Source of the DNA: an uncultured Aquimarina sp.
Lineage (GTDB): Bacteria; Bacteroidota; Bacteroidia; Flavobacteriales; Flavobacteriaceae
Length of the DNA: 64,000 bases
Direction: 5' to 3'
NCBI GenBank assembly: GCA_947498785.1
Contig: CANMLS010000020.1
Coordinates: 1-64,000, forward strand
The translations under genes were made by a program, and so were the position numbers. Positions 36,721-45,975 of the stretch are shown in pieces. The notes beneath the pieces were generated by a model that saw nothing but the letters and a program-made list of their open reading frames with translations, was not told the DNA's origin and did no database searches. Within the stretch, counting starts at the first letter, position 1. Every line of letters begins with the position of its first letter.

Positions 36721-37296
36721 ATGACCAAAGCTGATATAAATAAAATAATTCGAAATAGGCGATCAGTTTTTCCCGCACAATACAATGATAAAGTTGTTTC
36801 TAAGGCATTTATAGAAATTTTACTAGAAAATGCCAACTGGGCTCCAACACATAGACTTACACAGCCATGGAGGTTTAAAGTACTACAAGGAGATGCTAAG
36901 AGTCGATTAGGAGTGTTTTTATCGGACACTTATACTGATATCACTTCTAACGATGATTTTTCACCATTTAAACATAAGAAGATCATAAATAACTGCAATG
37001 CTGCTAGTGCAATCATAGCGATTTGCATGCAACGTGATATAAAAGAACGTATACCAGAATGGGAAGAGATTGCATCAACGGCTATGGCGGTACAAAATAT
37101 GTGGCTTACCTGTACGTCACATCATGTCGGTTGTTATTGGAGTACTCCAAAATTAATAAAGTATATGGATGGTTTTTTTGATTTAGAGGAGGGAGAACGT
37201 TGCCTTGGCTTTTTCTACTTGGGAAATTATAATGAAGGAGAATCGGGTGAGTCGAAACGAGATCAGATTGAAAGTAAAGTAGAATGGGTGGAATAA
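36721..37296 (+). CDS. Nitroreductase family FMN oxidoreductase
   Basis: The 191-residue protein has nitroreductase features: an N-terminal RRSVFPAQYNDKVV segment with FMN-phosphate contacts, ANWAPTHRLTQPWRF, and AVQNMWLTCTSHHVGCYWST and GFFYLGNYNEGESGESKR toward the C-terminus. Members reduce nitro compounds, quinones or flavins with NAD(P)H. The gene ends 4 nt before a strong terminator. Confidence 0.85.
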   Translation: MTKADINKIIRNRRSVFPAQYNDKVVSKAFIEILLENANWAPTHRLTQPWRFKVLQGDAKSRLGVFLSDTYTDITSNDDFSPFKHKKIINNCNAASAIIAICMQRDIKERIPEWEEIASTAMAVQNMWLTCTSHHVGCYWSTPKLIKYMDGFFDLEEGERCLGFFYLGNYNEGESGESKRDQIESKVEWVE

Positions 37297-37300
37297 AAAA

Positions 37301-37342
37301 ACCACCTGCATGTGCAGGTGGTCTTAAACGTCATGAGACGTT
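37301..37342. terminator. Terminator region between nitroreductase and lipoprotein genes
   Basis: ACCACCTGCA/TGCAGGTGGT (37301-37322) is a strong 10-bp stem, followed by AACGTC/GACGTT (37327-37342). Both lie between convergent genes. Confidence 0.75.
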
Positions 37343-37360
37343 ATACTATTGTCAGATTGA

Positions 37361-37801
37361 CTACTGCTTAGTCAATGCTTCAGCGTACTTTGCCATTTTT
37401 TGAGAACTAGCAGTCATGTATTCAGTCCATTTCTGAGCATCTTCACCAGATAATTTTCCAGCGATAGCTTGAGCATCATTTGCAAGATCTTGTCCTTGTT
37501 TACCAAGTGCAGCAAAAGCAGTCATATCTTTACTTTCTGCAGCTTTTTTGTATGCTGCTACATACTCTTCATACTTATTTACATATTTTTGAACCTCTTC
37601 GTTATCAAAAGAAGGAACACCGTCAGTAGCAGTTTCTACAGCTTCTGCAACTTCTTCAGCTGCTTCTTCTACTTTATCAGCTGCTTCGTCTGCAATTTCT
37701 TCTACGTTATCTGCTGCGTCTTTTGCTTTATCTGTAGCCTCTTTACAAGAGATTACCGTTAAGAACATTAGAGCTAAAGCTCCTAAAAACATTTTTTTCA
37801 T
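37361..37801 (-). CDS. Ala/Glu-rich lipoprotein with coiled-coil repeats
   Basis: The 146-residue product starts MKKMFLGALALMFLTVISCKE, a lipoprotein signal with Cys at 19. Residues about 20-60 are an alternating Ala/Glu/Lys helical repeat (KEATDKAKDAADNVEEIADE, AADKVEEAAEEVAEAVETAT) similar in look to YtxH or LEA-type repeats, then a helical C-terminal part. Such proteins are stress-related in some taxa; role here unknown. Upstream, a 312-nt gap contains nested hairpins (37875-37928 and 37942-37992). Confidence 0.7.
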   Translation of the reverse strand: MKKMFLGALALMFLTVISCKEATDKAKDAADNVEEIADEAADKVEEAAEEVAEAVETATDGVPSFDNEEVQKYVNKYEEYVAAYKKAAESKDMTAFAALGKQGQDLANDAQAIAGKLSGEDAQKWTEYMTASSQKMAKYAEALTKQ

Positions 37802-38113
37802 AATAAATAGATATAGTTAATTTTGGTTATTTAACGTCAAACATAATACTTTATTTCGTCTATTCGAAATTTAAGATGGGTAAAAAATACACACTTCTAG
37901 AGGCTAAATGCCTCAAATAAGTCCATCTATAGAAGAATCGTATAACATTACTTATATATTAACCGATTATAATGTTATGTTTTTTTTCGGTTAAATAGTT
38001 CCAATAATGCTTTGGTAGATGCTGTTTGTGTAACTTATTGTTTTTGTGGAATTTTATATTAACATGAGTAAAATATGTAGTTCAACGTGTTTGAAATTCT
38101 TTTTCGGTACTAC
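37802..38113. other. Intergenic gap with nested inverted repeats
   Basis: AGATGG/CCATCT (37875-37880, 37923-37928) encloses GAGGC/GCCTC (37900-37914). Further on, ATAACATTA (37942-37950) and TAATGTTAT (37970-37978) interleave with AACCGA/TCGGTT (37961-37966, 37987-37992). It is the 5' region of the Ala/Glu-rich lipoprotein gene. No gene seen. Confidence 0.45.
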
Positions 38114-38399
38114 TTAATTTTTAGGTGAGATTTTTGTGTTTCTTTTTGAAAAATCTTCAATAGTTATCATTTGTACTGTTTTTAGATCATAATAAATGCC
38201 ATAACTTCGCTTAAAATCATAAATACAATGATTAGTTAATAAAATTTTTAGTATAGAAACATAGCGACCGTATTCTGTGTAGCTATGACAAATTCCCATT
38301 CCAGTGTTATTTCCTAAACCTTTATTGTTTACTGCCGCTGCTAGCGGAGGAGACATTGTACTTAGTTGCATCTGCCAAGATGGATAATTTTTCTCGCAT
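38114..38399 (-). pseudogene. Broken TIGR03916-type radical SAM protein (putative DNA modification/repair)
   Basis: From ATG at 38399 one frame gives MREKLSILADATKYNV, SSASSGSK, the typical N-terminus of the putative DNA modification/repair radical SAM family, but it ends in TAA. The neighbouring frame then continues NNKGLGNNTGMGICHSYTE and SILKILLTNHCIYD, the conserved continuation, so a small indel lies near 38336. After CIYD, the normal CxxxCxxC cluster is missing: the family reads CIYDC..C, here CIYDFKRSYGIY, and the sequence soon stops. It is a truncated, frameshifted remnant downstream of the DUF559 gene. Confidence 0.8.
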
Positions 38400-38403
38400 T
38401 CTT

Positions 38404-38787
38404 TCATACGACATAAATACGCTCTTTTGAAGTTTTTATTTGGTTTTTTATGGTTCTTGAGATTTCCTCTATATCTGTAAGGATTTGATAATCTGTAAAT
38501 CTAAGTACAGTTACATCTAGCGAAGAGATATATAGTTTTTTTGGAGCATCAAGATTATAGATATCAGAAAATTCGTGCGCATAGCTATCAATCTCAATAG
38601 CAATCTTTAATGTAGGGCAGTAGAAATCAAAAGAGTAATTATTAAAAACTTGATTTCTATAGAAATGAAATCCTTTTTCCGTGAGTTTTTGTTGAAGTTG
38701 ATCTACAACAGATATAGAATTATCCAAGGAGTGACGAATAATTTTTTCAGATACTTTTTGATACAACGGGATACTTTGTGAAGACAT
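38404..38787 (-). CDS. DUF559-family (Vsr-fold) endonuclease-like protein
   Basis: The product (127 residues from ATG 38787) contains YSFDFYCPTLKIAIEID and LDVTVLRFTDYQIL, the DUF559 pattern of the Vsr/PD-(D/E)XK-like nuclease fold; it resembles very-short-patch repair and homing-nuclease-related domains. The frame extends to ATG 38835, but that start would sit almost at the predicted transcription start and inside the operator region, so I prefer 38787. It ends four nucleotides before the radical SAM remnant and is divergent from the LexA-like regulator, whose operator lies between. Confidence 0.65.
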   Translation of the reverse strand: MSSQSIPLYQKVSEKIIRHSLDNSISVVDQLQQKLTEKGFHFYRNQVFNNYSFDFYCPTLKIAIEIDSYAHEFSDIYNLDAPKKLYISSLDVTVLRFTDYQILTDIEEISRTIKNQIKTSKERIYVV

Positions 38788-38862
38788 AATGATGGATTTA
38801 GTTGTAATTTTTCCAAATTTATGGAATTTTTCCATGAATATTAAAATAAAATTATGTTAAAA

Positions 38863-38892
38863 TTGGAAATATTCCAAAATATTTTATCTTTG
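38863..38892 (+). promoter_or_regulatory. Promoter and operator of the LexA-like gene
   Basis: TTG (38863-38865) and TATCTTTG (38885-38892) are 19 nt apart, a consensus Bacteroidota promoter. The -33 TTG is inside a palindrome TTGGAA-ATA-TTCCAA (38863-38877). On the minus strand, TTG at 38877-38875 and TAATTTTA at 38854-38847 form a divergent promoter for the DUF559 gene. Further TTCCA/TGGAA half-sites lie at 38811-38835. A single repressor could control both. Confidence 0.7.
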
Positions 38893-38953
38893 TTATGATT
38901 ATCTTAAGTATAGGTGCTGTTTTGTAAGATAATTATATTAAAATTTCGATTTC

Positions 38954-39721
38954 ATGGATAATTCAACTGACCAAACCATTAAGCGATTTAAACAAATTCG
39001 CGAAGAGAACCATTATACCCAATCTGATTTTGCCAAAGTTTTACAGATTAAAAATTCTACAGCTGATATAGAAAGAGGGAAAACTAAAATTTCAGGAAAA
39101 GTAGTAGCTAGACTACTCGATGAGTTTAATATTAATCCGTTATGGCTGTTTGGTGAAAGTACTCAGAAGAAAATACAATTACATCTTGGAGATGTTTCTC
39201 CAAAAGTAGTTACTATAGATTCTGATAATAATGAGAATATAGTCTTAGTCAATGTAAAAGCAGCCGCTGGATATCCACATAATGTTCAGGATTTGGATTG
39301 GTATCAACAATTACCCGCGTTTGATATTCCTTTACCAGAATATAGAAATGCTACTTATCGAGGTTTTCAGGTAGAAGGTGATAGTATGTTACCATTATTT
39401 GAGCCTAAAGAATGGGTAATAGGGAAAGCTGTAAATAATTTGAATGAAATAGGTAATAACACCATATGTGTTGTTGTTCTTGAAGATAGTGTTGTAGTGA
39501 AGAAAATTAGAAGAAATGAAGATGCTTCTGTAATAACTTTAGTTTCATTAAATTCAGAATATCTCCCATACAATATTCAGACACATCAAATTAAAGAACT
39601 TTGGGAAATTAACAGTAAACTAAGTTTTAATATTGATGCTAATTCTGATACAGCAAGTATTAAGAAACTACAGGAAGCTATGGTAGCATTAACTTCTGAG
39701 GTAAGAGGCTTAAAAAACTAA
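38954..39721 (+). CDS. LexA-like S24 self-cleaving HTH regulator
   Basis: The 255-residue protein combines an N-terminal XRE helix-turn-helix (RFKQIREENHYTQSDFAKVL, about 10-60) with a peptidase S24 domain: cleavage region AAAGYP, nucleophile in GDSM, and general base lysine in VVVKK. This is the LexA/CI type of SOS repressor that cleaves itself on DNA damage. It is divergent from the DUF559 gene and a dead DNA-repair-type radical SAM gene, and a palindrome overlaps its own promoter, suggesting autoregulation. Whether it responds to RecA is not shown. Confidence 0.85.
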   Translation: MDNSTDQTIKRFKQIREENHYTQSDFAKVLQIKNSTADIERGKTKISGKVVARLLDEFNINPLWLFGESTQKKIQLHLGDVSPKVVTIDSDNNENIVLVNVKAAAGYPHNVQDLDWYQQLPAFDIPLPEYRNATYRGFQVEGDSMLPLFEPKEWVIGKAVNNLNEIGNNTICVVVLEDSVVVKKIRRNEDASVITLVSLNSEYLPYNIQTHQIKELWEINSKLSFNIDANSDTASIKKLQEAMVALTSEVRGLKN

Positions 39722-39814
39722 TGAATAAAACCAGATGTTTTAATCATTTTGTTTTTAATCTAGCTATATTTATGGGTATTGATTTTTCTTTTACTCTTAA
39801 AATAATATATAGTT

Positions 39815-40696
39815 ATGAAGTTTTTTCTATATTTAATACTATTGTTTGTTTTCTTTACGGCATGTAAAGAAGATGAATCAGAGCATATGCAGGAGGATGA
39901 TGAAGTGATAACTGGTGAGCAAGATTCTTCTGTCTTTGAAATTAATATAGATGATAGTGACCTTGCGATTCTACCCAAAGATGGTGGTGGGATTCATAAG
40001 GCTGTTCCTTTAGGTTCAACATCAGCTAATTTCGGTTACTATGTTTATACTCCTGAGAACTATACTGTTGATGGTCCCGAATATCCTCTTCTTGTTTTTT
40101 TGCATGGATGGGGTGCTAATTTAGGTAATGAGCCTTTGAGCAAAGTCTTGGAACATGGGCCTCCAAAATTGATAAAAAAAGGTAGGTGGAAACCTAGTTA
40201 CCCTTTTATAGTAGTGACACCCCAACTGAAAACTTTGTACTGGGAACCTTTTCAAGTTCATAAATTCATCGAGTATCTTATGGATACTTATCAGATTAAT
40301 CCTAATCGGATCTATTTAACGGGATTGAGTTTGGGAGGTGGGGGATGTTGGCATTATGCTGGAGGGATTAAGGATAATTATGCAGCTGCTATAGTACCTA
40401 TATGTGCCAGAGGGGCAGAATTTCTAATTGATAATTTAAAAGAGATACCTGTTTGGGCATTTCATGGAAATCAAGATACTACTGTAGATCCACTTGATAA
40501 CTTTGGATCTGTTACATTAGTAAGAGCGATCAATAATGCCAATCCTAAAGTGAAGGCCAGAATAACTTTGTTCCCTTTTTTGAAGCATGATTCCTGGACC
40601 GCAACCTACAATGGTGATGGAAGAAACCTTGCACAATACTACGATACATATAATGTGGATATCTACGATTGGATGCTGACTTATAAAAAAAAGTAA
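39815..40696 (+). CDS. Alpha/beta-hydrolase lipoprotein (esterase/prolyl oligopeptidase-like)
   Basis: The 293-residue product starts with a lipoprotein signal (MKFFLYLILLFVFFTACKED; Cys17). The hydrolase domain has the oxyanion HGWGAN (about 92), nucleophile GLSLGGGG (Ser near 174), aspartate in FHGNQDTTVDP, and histidine in FLKHDSW. Closest by look to bacterial phospholipase/carboxylesterase or polysaccharide-degrading esterases; substrate not known. Gap of about 93 nt after the regulator. Confidence 0.8.
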   Translation: MKFFLYLILLFVFFTACKEDESEHMQEDDEVITGEQDSSVFEINIDDSDLAILPKDGGGIHKAVPLGSTSANFGYYVYTPENYTVDGPEYPLLVFLHGWGANLGNEPLSKVLEHGPPKLIKKGRWKPSYPFIVVTPQLKTLYWEPFQVHKFIEYLMDTYQINPNRIYLTGLSLGGGGCWHYAGGIKDNYAAAIVPICARGAEFLIDNLKEIPVWAFHGNQDTTVDPLDNFGSVTLVRAINNANPKVKARITLFPFLKHDSWTATYNGDGRNLAQYYDTYNVDIYDWMLTYKKK

Positions 40697-40832
40697 TAGT
40701 TCTTTATGATATAGATACCTCTCTGTCAAATATTTTTTTGTCAATACTCAGATAGGATTGTATCTCTACCACTTGAAGGAAATTAGATTTTATAATATTA
40801 ATCATTTATGAATAATATGAAAAACTCTAAGG

Positions 40833-41834
40833 TCAAACTATGAAACCAGATGTTTTTGCATGTGCTATTGCTTCTTCTGATGTATGAATTAGTAAAATGG
40901 GAGATGCATTAAAAGAGTGAATAATTTTTTTAATTCGCTTTTCTTTCCGACGATGTTTTACATTTCTTAAGTAGATAGCAAGAATTCGTCCTGGATACTC
41001 TTCTGCAATTTTGGTATAAATATCAGCATCTTTCTCTCCACTATCTCCAATAAGAATAAAACTTAAATGCGGATACATTTTCAATAAATATAGAATTTCT
41101 GATTGCTTATGAGGTGCTTTAGGTTTTGGCGTTTTATCAAAAGGAGTCCTAAAATCTCTTAGCAAAATTGGACCTTTTGGAAAATAGTTTTTCTTAAAAA
41201 ATGCGCTAAGGTAATCGTATAAATTCCAAGGGCTGTTGCTTACATAAAAAAATGGATTATTAGATGATCCTTTTATTCCCAGATGTAATTTTTTGTAAAA
41301 TTTCACAGTACCTTCTATTGCTTTTCTTTTGTCAAAATTTTTAAAAAGGGTATTGGCAATTACCCTCCATTTAAAGAAAGATGCTACTCCTGTGTGTAAA
41401 ATAGTATCATCAATATCACTGATGATTCCAAAATCAGCTTGATCTGACGGAATAAGCATTTCACTTTTAAAATTGTTATTGCTACTTATGGCTTTAGATA
41501 TGTTCTCTTTTTTGTAGGAAGCAGTATAGGATATCCAACCTTTATTATCTTTATACGCAGAAAGTGTATTAATATCAAGTTCAAGATGATAATATCCTTC
41601 TTGATCTGTATGAGTTTCTATGATTTTCCCATTGGGTAATTCTATTTCTACCAGAATATTTCTGATTTCATCACTCTCAAACTGTTTATAAATATTTCGT
41701 AATGTTTTAAAGATACTTTGGTTTGTATTAAAATCAACATTTTCATCTTCAAGAGCTCTTCCAGAAGCACGAAAAAGAGTTTTTGTGCCATAACTCAGAT
41801 ATGTATTAATTCGTAAAGCTTTTTTCTTGAACAT
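40833..41834 (-). CDS. App1-family (DUF2183) phosphatase
   Basis: The 333-residue product has the DxDxT phosphatase motif in FGIISDIDDTILHTG (about 140) and later SPWNLYDYL, RDFRTPF, KAPHKQSEILYLL, and LIGDSGEKD, features of the App1/DUF2183 domain. Related yeast App1 dephosphorylates phosphatidate. The N-terminal part has a beta-rich region (YRTASGRALEDENV omitted in the family core). It is separated from hppA by a terminator and reads on the minus strand. Confidence 0.8.
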   Translation of the reverse strand: MFKKKALRINTYLSYGTKTLFRASGRALEDENVDFNTNQSIFKTLRNIYKQFESDEIRNILVEIELPNGKIIETHTDQEGYYHLELDINTLSAYKDNKGWISYTASYKKENISKAISSNNNFKSEMLIPSDQADFGIISDIDDTILHTGVASFFKWRVIANTLFKNFDKRKAIEGTVKFYKKLHLGIKGSSNNPFFYVSNSPWNLYDYLSAFFKKNYFPKGPILLRDFRTPFDKTPKPKAPHKQSEILYLLKMYPHLSFILIGDSGEKDADIYTKIAEEYPGRILAIYLRNVKHRRKEKRIKKIIHSFNASPILLIHTSEEAIAHAKTSGFIV

Positions 41835-41860
41835 GAAAAAATGTAGATTTTAAATAAAAA

Positions 41861-41893
41861 TAAACAACCTCGCCCAAAGAGCGAGGTTGTTTA
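41861..41893 (-). terminator. Terminator of hppA
   Basis: TAAACAACCTCGC pairs with GCGAGGTTGTTTA; on the minus strand it is followed by a T-rich tract. Confidence 0.85.
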
Positions 41894-41912
41894 GACATTA
41901 ATTTTTATATTT

Positions 41913-44231
41913 TTACTTCAAAGAAGCTCTTATTGCTGCGATTTCGGTTTTTACTTTTGATTTTGCTTCTTGTAATTCTAGTGTTTCTATTTTCTTTTCA
42001 GAAGAATTATTAGTAGACTGTTTTGCTTCTGTTTGATTAATAACTACAACAGTTTCTGAAGTATGTCCTCCTAGAATAGGAGCAACTACTAGGCCGATAA
42101 GACATGTTAATTTAATCAAAATGTTCATAGATGGACCAGATGTATCTTTAAATGGATCTCCAACAGTATCTCCGGTAACGGCTGCTTTATGAGCATCAGA
42201 ACCTTTATATGTCATTTCTCCATTAATCTCAACACCAGCTTCAAACGATTTTTTAGCATTATCCCATGCACCACCTGCATTATTTTGGAAGATGGCCCAT
42301 AATACACCACTTACGGTAACTCCTGCCATATATCCACCTAGCATTTCAGCAATTGCTAAGGTGTTCATTCCAAATAATAATGGAACAAAAGCTATTACCA
42401 AAGGAAATCCGATGGTTAATAAACCGGGTAACATCATTTCTTTAAGAGAGGCTTTAGTAGAAATAGCAACACATTTATCATATTCTGGTTTTCCTGTACC
42501 TTCCATAATTCCGGGGATGTCCTTAAATTGGCGACGGACTTCCTGTACCATTTCCATAGCTGCTTTTCCTACTGCATTCATAGCTAAGGCAGAAAATACT
42601 ACAGGTACCATACCTCCAACAAATAACATGGCTAAAACCGGTGCTTTAAAAATATTAATACCGTCAATTCCTGTAAAGGTAACATAAGCAGCAAATAAGG
42701 CCAAGGATGTCAATGCCGCAGAGGCAATTGCAAATCCTTTTCCTGTCGCTGCGGTTGTATTACCAACAGAATCTAATATATCTGTACGTTCTCTTACTAT
42801 AGGTTCTTGTTCGCTCATTTCTGCAATACCACCAGCATTGTCTGAAATAGGTCCAAAGGCATCAATTGCTAATTGCATTGCGGTAGTAGCCATCATTGCA
42901 GAGGCTGCCAATGCAACACCATAGAATCCTGCAAAAGCATAAGAAGCCCAAATGGCTCCGGCAAATAATAGTACAGAAGGGAATGTAGAAATCATACCTG
43001 TTGCTAAGCCTGCAATAATATTAGTTCCTGCACCTGTGCTAGATTGTTGTACAATTTTAAGGATAGGTGACTTGCCTAATCCAGTATAATATTCTGTTAC
43101 GGAAGAAATAACTGCACCTACTATTAGACCTACTAAAGTTGCGTAAAAAACTCGCATTGCAGAAATCTCTATGAGTCCTTCTCCAAAGAATTCCATTTTC
43201 ATCGTTTCAGGAAGCATCCATTTACATAGTGAAAAACAAGCTACTGCTACTAGGATAATTGATGTCCAGTTGCCAATATTAAGTGCTCCCATTACTTGGG
43301 CTTCTTTGGCATTGTTACTTTTTATTTTGACAAGCATTGTGCCTATTATTGAGATAATAATACCAACACCAGCAATTGCCATGGGTAATAGAATTGGTCC
43401 AATACCTCCAAAAGCATCTGTAATAGACCCTCCCATATCTTTAATTACATAATTTCCTAATACCATTGCAGCAAGAACAGTTGCTACATAAGATCCAAAT
43501 AAATCGGCACCCATACCAGCAACATCACCTACGTTATCACCGACATTATCTGCAATGGTAGCGGGATTACGCGGATCATCTTCTGGAATCCCTGCTTCTA
43601 CTTTACCTACAAGATCAGCTCCTACATCTGCTGCTTTGGTATAAATTCCACCTCCTACACGAGCAAATAAAGCAATAGATTCTGCTCCTAGAGAAAACCC
43701 AGCCAATGTTTCTAAAACTATCGTCATTTTATCTGTAGAAATCCATTCGCCTCCCATAAAGACATTATAAAATATGATAAAGAAAGCTGTTAATCCTAAT
43801 ACAGCTAAGCCTGCAACTCCTAGTCCCATTACGGTACCACCACCAAAAGATATTTTAAGAGCATTTGGCAAACTAGTACGAGCTGCCTGAGTAGTTCTAA
43901 CATTTGTTTTGGTAGCAATTTTCATTCCTATATTTCCAGCAAAGGCAGAAAATACAGCCCCAAAAATAAATGCGATTACAATTAACCAGTGTGTTGTGTC
44001 AACCACTATAGAAACAATAAACAATAAGACGCTTACTATGACGACAAATATGGCGAGTAACTTATATTCTGCATTTAAGAAAGCTAAAGCTCCTTCATAA
44101 ATATGATCCGAAATTTCTTTCATTTTGCCATCACCGGGATCTTGTTTCATTACCCAAGATTTTTTAATAAGCATATAGATTAGCCCTAGTAACGCCAATG
44201 CAATTGGCATATAAATCATATTTGATTGCAT
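41913..44231 (-). CDS. hppA: Membrane-bound ion-translocating pyrophosphatase
   Basis: The 772-residue integral membrane pyrophosphatase has 16 hydrophobic segments and the hydrolytic motif [20 protein letters not shown]. The segment [16 protein letters not shown] has Ala where K+-independent enzymes have Lys, so this is the K+-dependent type; such enzymes include Na+-translocating forms. It uses PPi to pump Na+ or H+ across the inner membrane. A promoter (TAnnTTTG box at 44291-44284 and TTG at 44317-44315) lies upstream and a terminator follows. A soluble pyrophosphatase gene is nearby. Confidence 0.95.
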   Translation of the reverse strand: MQSNMIYMPIALALLGLIYMLIKKSWVMKQDPGDGKMKEISDHIYEGALAFLNAEYKLLAIFVVIVSVLLFIVSIVVDTTHWLIVIAFIFGAVFSAFAGNIGMKIATKTNVRTTQAARTSLPNALKISFGGGTVMGLGVAGLAVLGLTAFFIIFYNVFMGGEWISTDKMTIVLETLAGFSLGAESIALFARVGGGIYTKAADVGADLVGKVEAGIPEDDPRNPATIADNVGDNVGDVAGMGADLFGSYVATVLAAMVLGNYVIKDMGGSITDAFGGIGPILLPMAIAGVGIIISIIGTMLVKIKSNNAKEAQVMGALNIGNWTSIILVAVACFSLCKWMLPETMKMEFFGEGLIEISAMRVFYATLVGLIVGAVISSVTEYYTGLGKSPILKIVQQSSTGAGTNIIAGLATGMISTFPSVLLFAGAIWASYAFAGFYGVALAASAMMATTAMQLAIDAFGPISDNAGGIAEMSEQEPIVRERTDILDSVGNTTAATGKGFAIASAALTSLALFAAYVTFTGIDGINIFKAPVLAMLFVGGMVPVVFSALAMNAVGKAAMEMVQEVRRQFKDIPGIMEGTGKPEYDKCVAISTKASLKEMMLPGLLTIGFPLVIAFVPLLFGMNTLAIAEMLGGYMAGVTVSGVLWAIFQNNAGGAWDNAKKSFEAGVEINGEMTYKGSDAHKAAVTGDTVGDPFKDTSGPSMNILIKLTCLIGLVVAPILGGHTSETVVVINQTEAKQSTNNSSEKKIETLELQEAKSKVKTEIAAIRASLK

Positions 44232-44283
44232 AAATGTCTTTTTAGTTAATTAGTCACTAAATGTAATAAAAATACCCTAAATA

Positions 44284-44317
44284 CAAAAGTATTGTTAAAT
44301 ACTAGAGAAATTGACAA
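44284..44317 (-). promoter_or_regulatory. Promoter of hppA
   Basis: On the minus strand TTG at 44317-44315 and TACTTTTG at 44291-44284 are 23 nt apart; a leader of about 45 nt follows before the ATG at 44231. Confidence 0.65.
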
Positions 44318-44413
44318 TCAACGGATTATAGTGTTGATAAAACCACTGTTTTCGGGGTTTTTTTGTGTAATAAAGATATTTTAATTTTATCAACATTTTA
44401 AAATAAGTTGAAT

Positions 44414-45181
44414 ATGTATATTTCTTTTCAAACTTCATTTCTAATGTTGTTTTGTGTCTTTTTTTTGCCAAACTTTATTGAAGCGCAATATCCATTTGAG
44501 CATTACGCTTCTCCTGATCAAAAAGTGTATAGAAATTGGGAAATATATGATAGAATAGATACTAAAGAAAGATATGATTGTACGTTATCGATAAATGGTT
44601 TTTTTAAAAACAATGACCAACTAACTATTCAATTGTCTTGGTTATATAAGACCATAGATGCTGGTGGGATTAGAGTGTTTAGAAATAAAAAACAAATTCA
44701 GAAAATAAAACAACCTGATTCTTTTCCATTAGTAACACTCAGTGGAACAAATGTAGTGGTTGCAGATATCAATGGAGATGGTCTTAAAGATGTGAAGTTA
44801 ATACATCAAGGTACAGGAAATGGAGTATTGAGCATGTTAGTCAAAGTAATATATTTATTTCAAAAAAAGGATGGTTTATTTAGAAAAATATCTTTTGAAG
44901 ATATGATGATTGATGAAAACAGAGAAGAGAGGGACGTAGATAATGATGGTAATCATGAAATTATAACAATGAATTTAGAACATGTTAATAAACACAATTA
45001 TTGGGCTTTTAATATTTTTGAATATGACAAAGGAAAACTAAAAAACGTAAACTATAAGATAAATTATCCTATACTTATTCAATATAAATATAAAAGAAAT
45101 TATAATATCACAGATCATATGAACAGATCTGAAATGAAATTATATGAGAGAGAGTTCCCAGAAAAGTATGATGTAAGATAA
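44414..45181 (+). CDS. Secreted protein with FG-GAP/calcium-like segment, unknown
   Basis: The frame opens at TTG 44408 but ATG 44414 is the natural start, giving about 255 residues with a signal peptide ending IEAQ. A segment VVADINGDGLKDVKLIH resembles FG-GAP or EF-hand-like calcium loops (DxNxDG), and another, DVDNDGNHEIITMN, repeats the pattern. The rest is not recognised. It is convergent with ppa, and a bidirectional terminator lies between. Confidence 0.65.
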   Translation: MYISFQTSFLMLFCVFFLPNFIEAQYPFEHYASPDQKVYRNWEIYDRIDTKERYDCTLSINGFFKNNDQLTIQLSWLYKTIDAGGIRVFRNKKQIQKIKQPDSFPLVTLSGTNVVVADINGDGLKDVKLIHQGTGNGVLSMLVKVIYLFQKKDGLFRKISFEDMMIDENREERDVDNDGNHEIITMNLEHVNKHNYWAFNIFEYDKGKLKNVNYKINYPILIQYKYKRNYNITDHMNRSEMKLYEREFPEKYDVR

Positions 45182-45223
45182 AAAGACGCGAATCTATAAT
45201 GTTAAATATCACGTCTTTTTATT
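45181..45223. terminator. Bidirectional terminator
   Basis: AAAAAGACG pairs with CGTCTTTTT around a loop, with A/T runs; it lies between the convergent secreted-protein and ppa genes. Confidence 0.65.
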
Positions 45224-45240
45224 TATCTTAAAGATATGAT

Positions 45241-45771
45241 TTAGGCAATGCTAAACAATCCTTCAGGTTTATTTTTTACTTCTTCAAAACGTTTAACACA
45301 GGCTTTGATAATTTCTTTAGCTTCGCCTATATTTCCCCATCCACCAACATCTACTTTTTTTCTTTCTAAATCTTTATATACTTGAAAAAAATGTTCAATC
45401 TCTTTTATGAGATGAGGGTTCATTTCTTTTAGATCGGCAAGTCTGCTAGCTATCGGGTCAGAAACAGGGACGCATATAATTTTTTCATCAGGACCTTTCT
45501 CGTCAGTCATATGGAAAACACCAATAGGTTTTACTTCCATAACACAACCTGGAAATGTTGGTTCTGTAACAAGTACCAAAACATCTAGAGGGTCTCCATC
45601 TAGAGCCAGAGTTTCTGGAATAAATCCATAATCCGCTGGGTACATCATAGATGAAAAAATCATACGATCGTATCGAATTTTTTTGATATCAAAATCATAT
45701 TCGTATTTATTTCGACTTCCTTTTGGAATCTCAATAAGTACATCAAAGCTTTCGCTGGTAGCTGCGCTCAT
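45241..45771 (-). CDS. ppa: Soluble inorganic pyrophosphatase (family I)
   Basis: The 176-residue enzyme hydrolyses cytosolic PPi. The N-terminal part has EIPKGSRNKYEYD and YPADYGFIP, and the metal-binding DGDPLDVLV (Asp58, Asp60, Asp63) is intact. A minus-strand TAnnTTTG box (TATATTTG at 45805-45798) lies upstream. A membrane pyrophosphatase gene is 1 kb away; the two enzymes serve PPi removal with and without energy capture. Confidence 0.95.
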   Translation of the reverse strand: MSAATSESFDVLIEIPKGSRNKYEYDFDIKKIRYDRMIFSSMMYPADYGFIPETLALDGDPLDVLVLVTEPTFPGCVMEVKPIGVFHMTDEKGPDEKIICVPVSDPIASRLADLKEMNPHLIKEIEHFFQVYKDLERKKVDVGGWGNIGEAKEIIKACVKRFEEVKNKPEGLFSIA

Positions 45772-45975
45772 AAGTTTATTCTCTTTTTATTGGGCGGCAA
45801 ATATAGGTATTGCAGGGGGTTAGTTAAAATTTATAAGGATAAATTATCATATTTCTTATAAAAACTTAACGTAATGATAAACTATAACGTTTTCATAAAA
45901 AAACAATTATCATTCACTTAAGAAAAATAGAAGCCTGTTCTTGTGTTATATTTTGAATCGTAATTGATTGTTTTG

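Noticed and set aside
36644-36778. Longer start for the methyltransferase at 36778
   Set aside because: It would overlap the divergent nitroreductase start and its extra residues look non-conserved.
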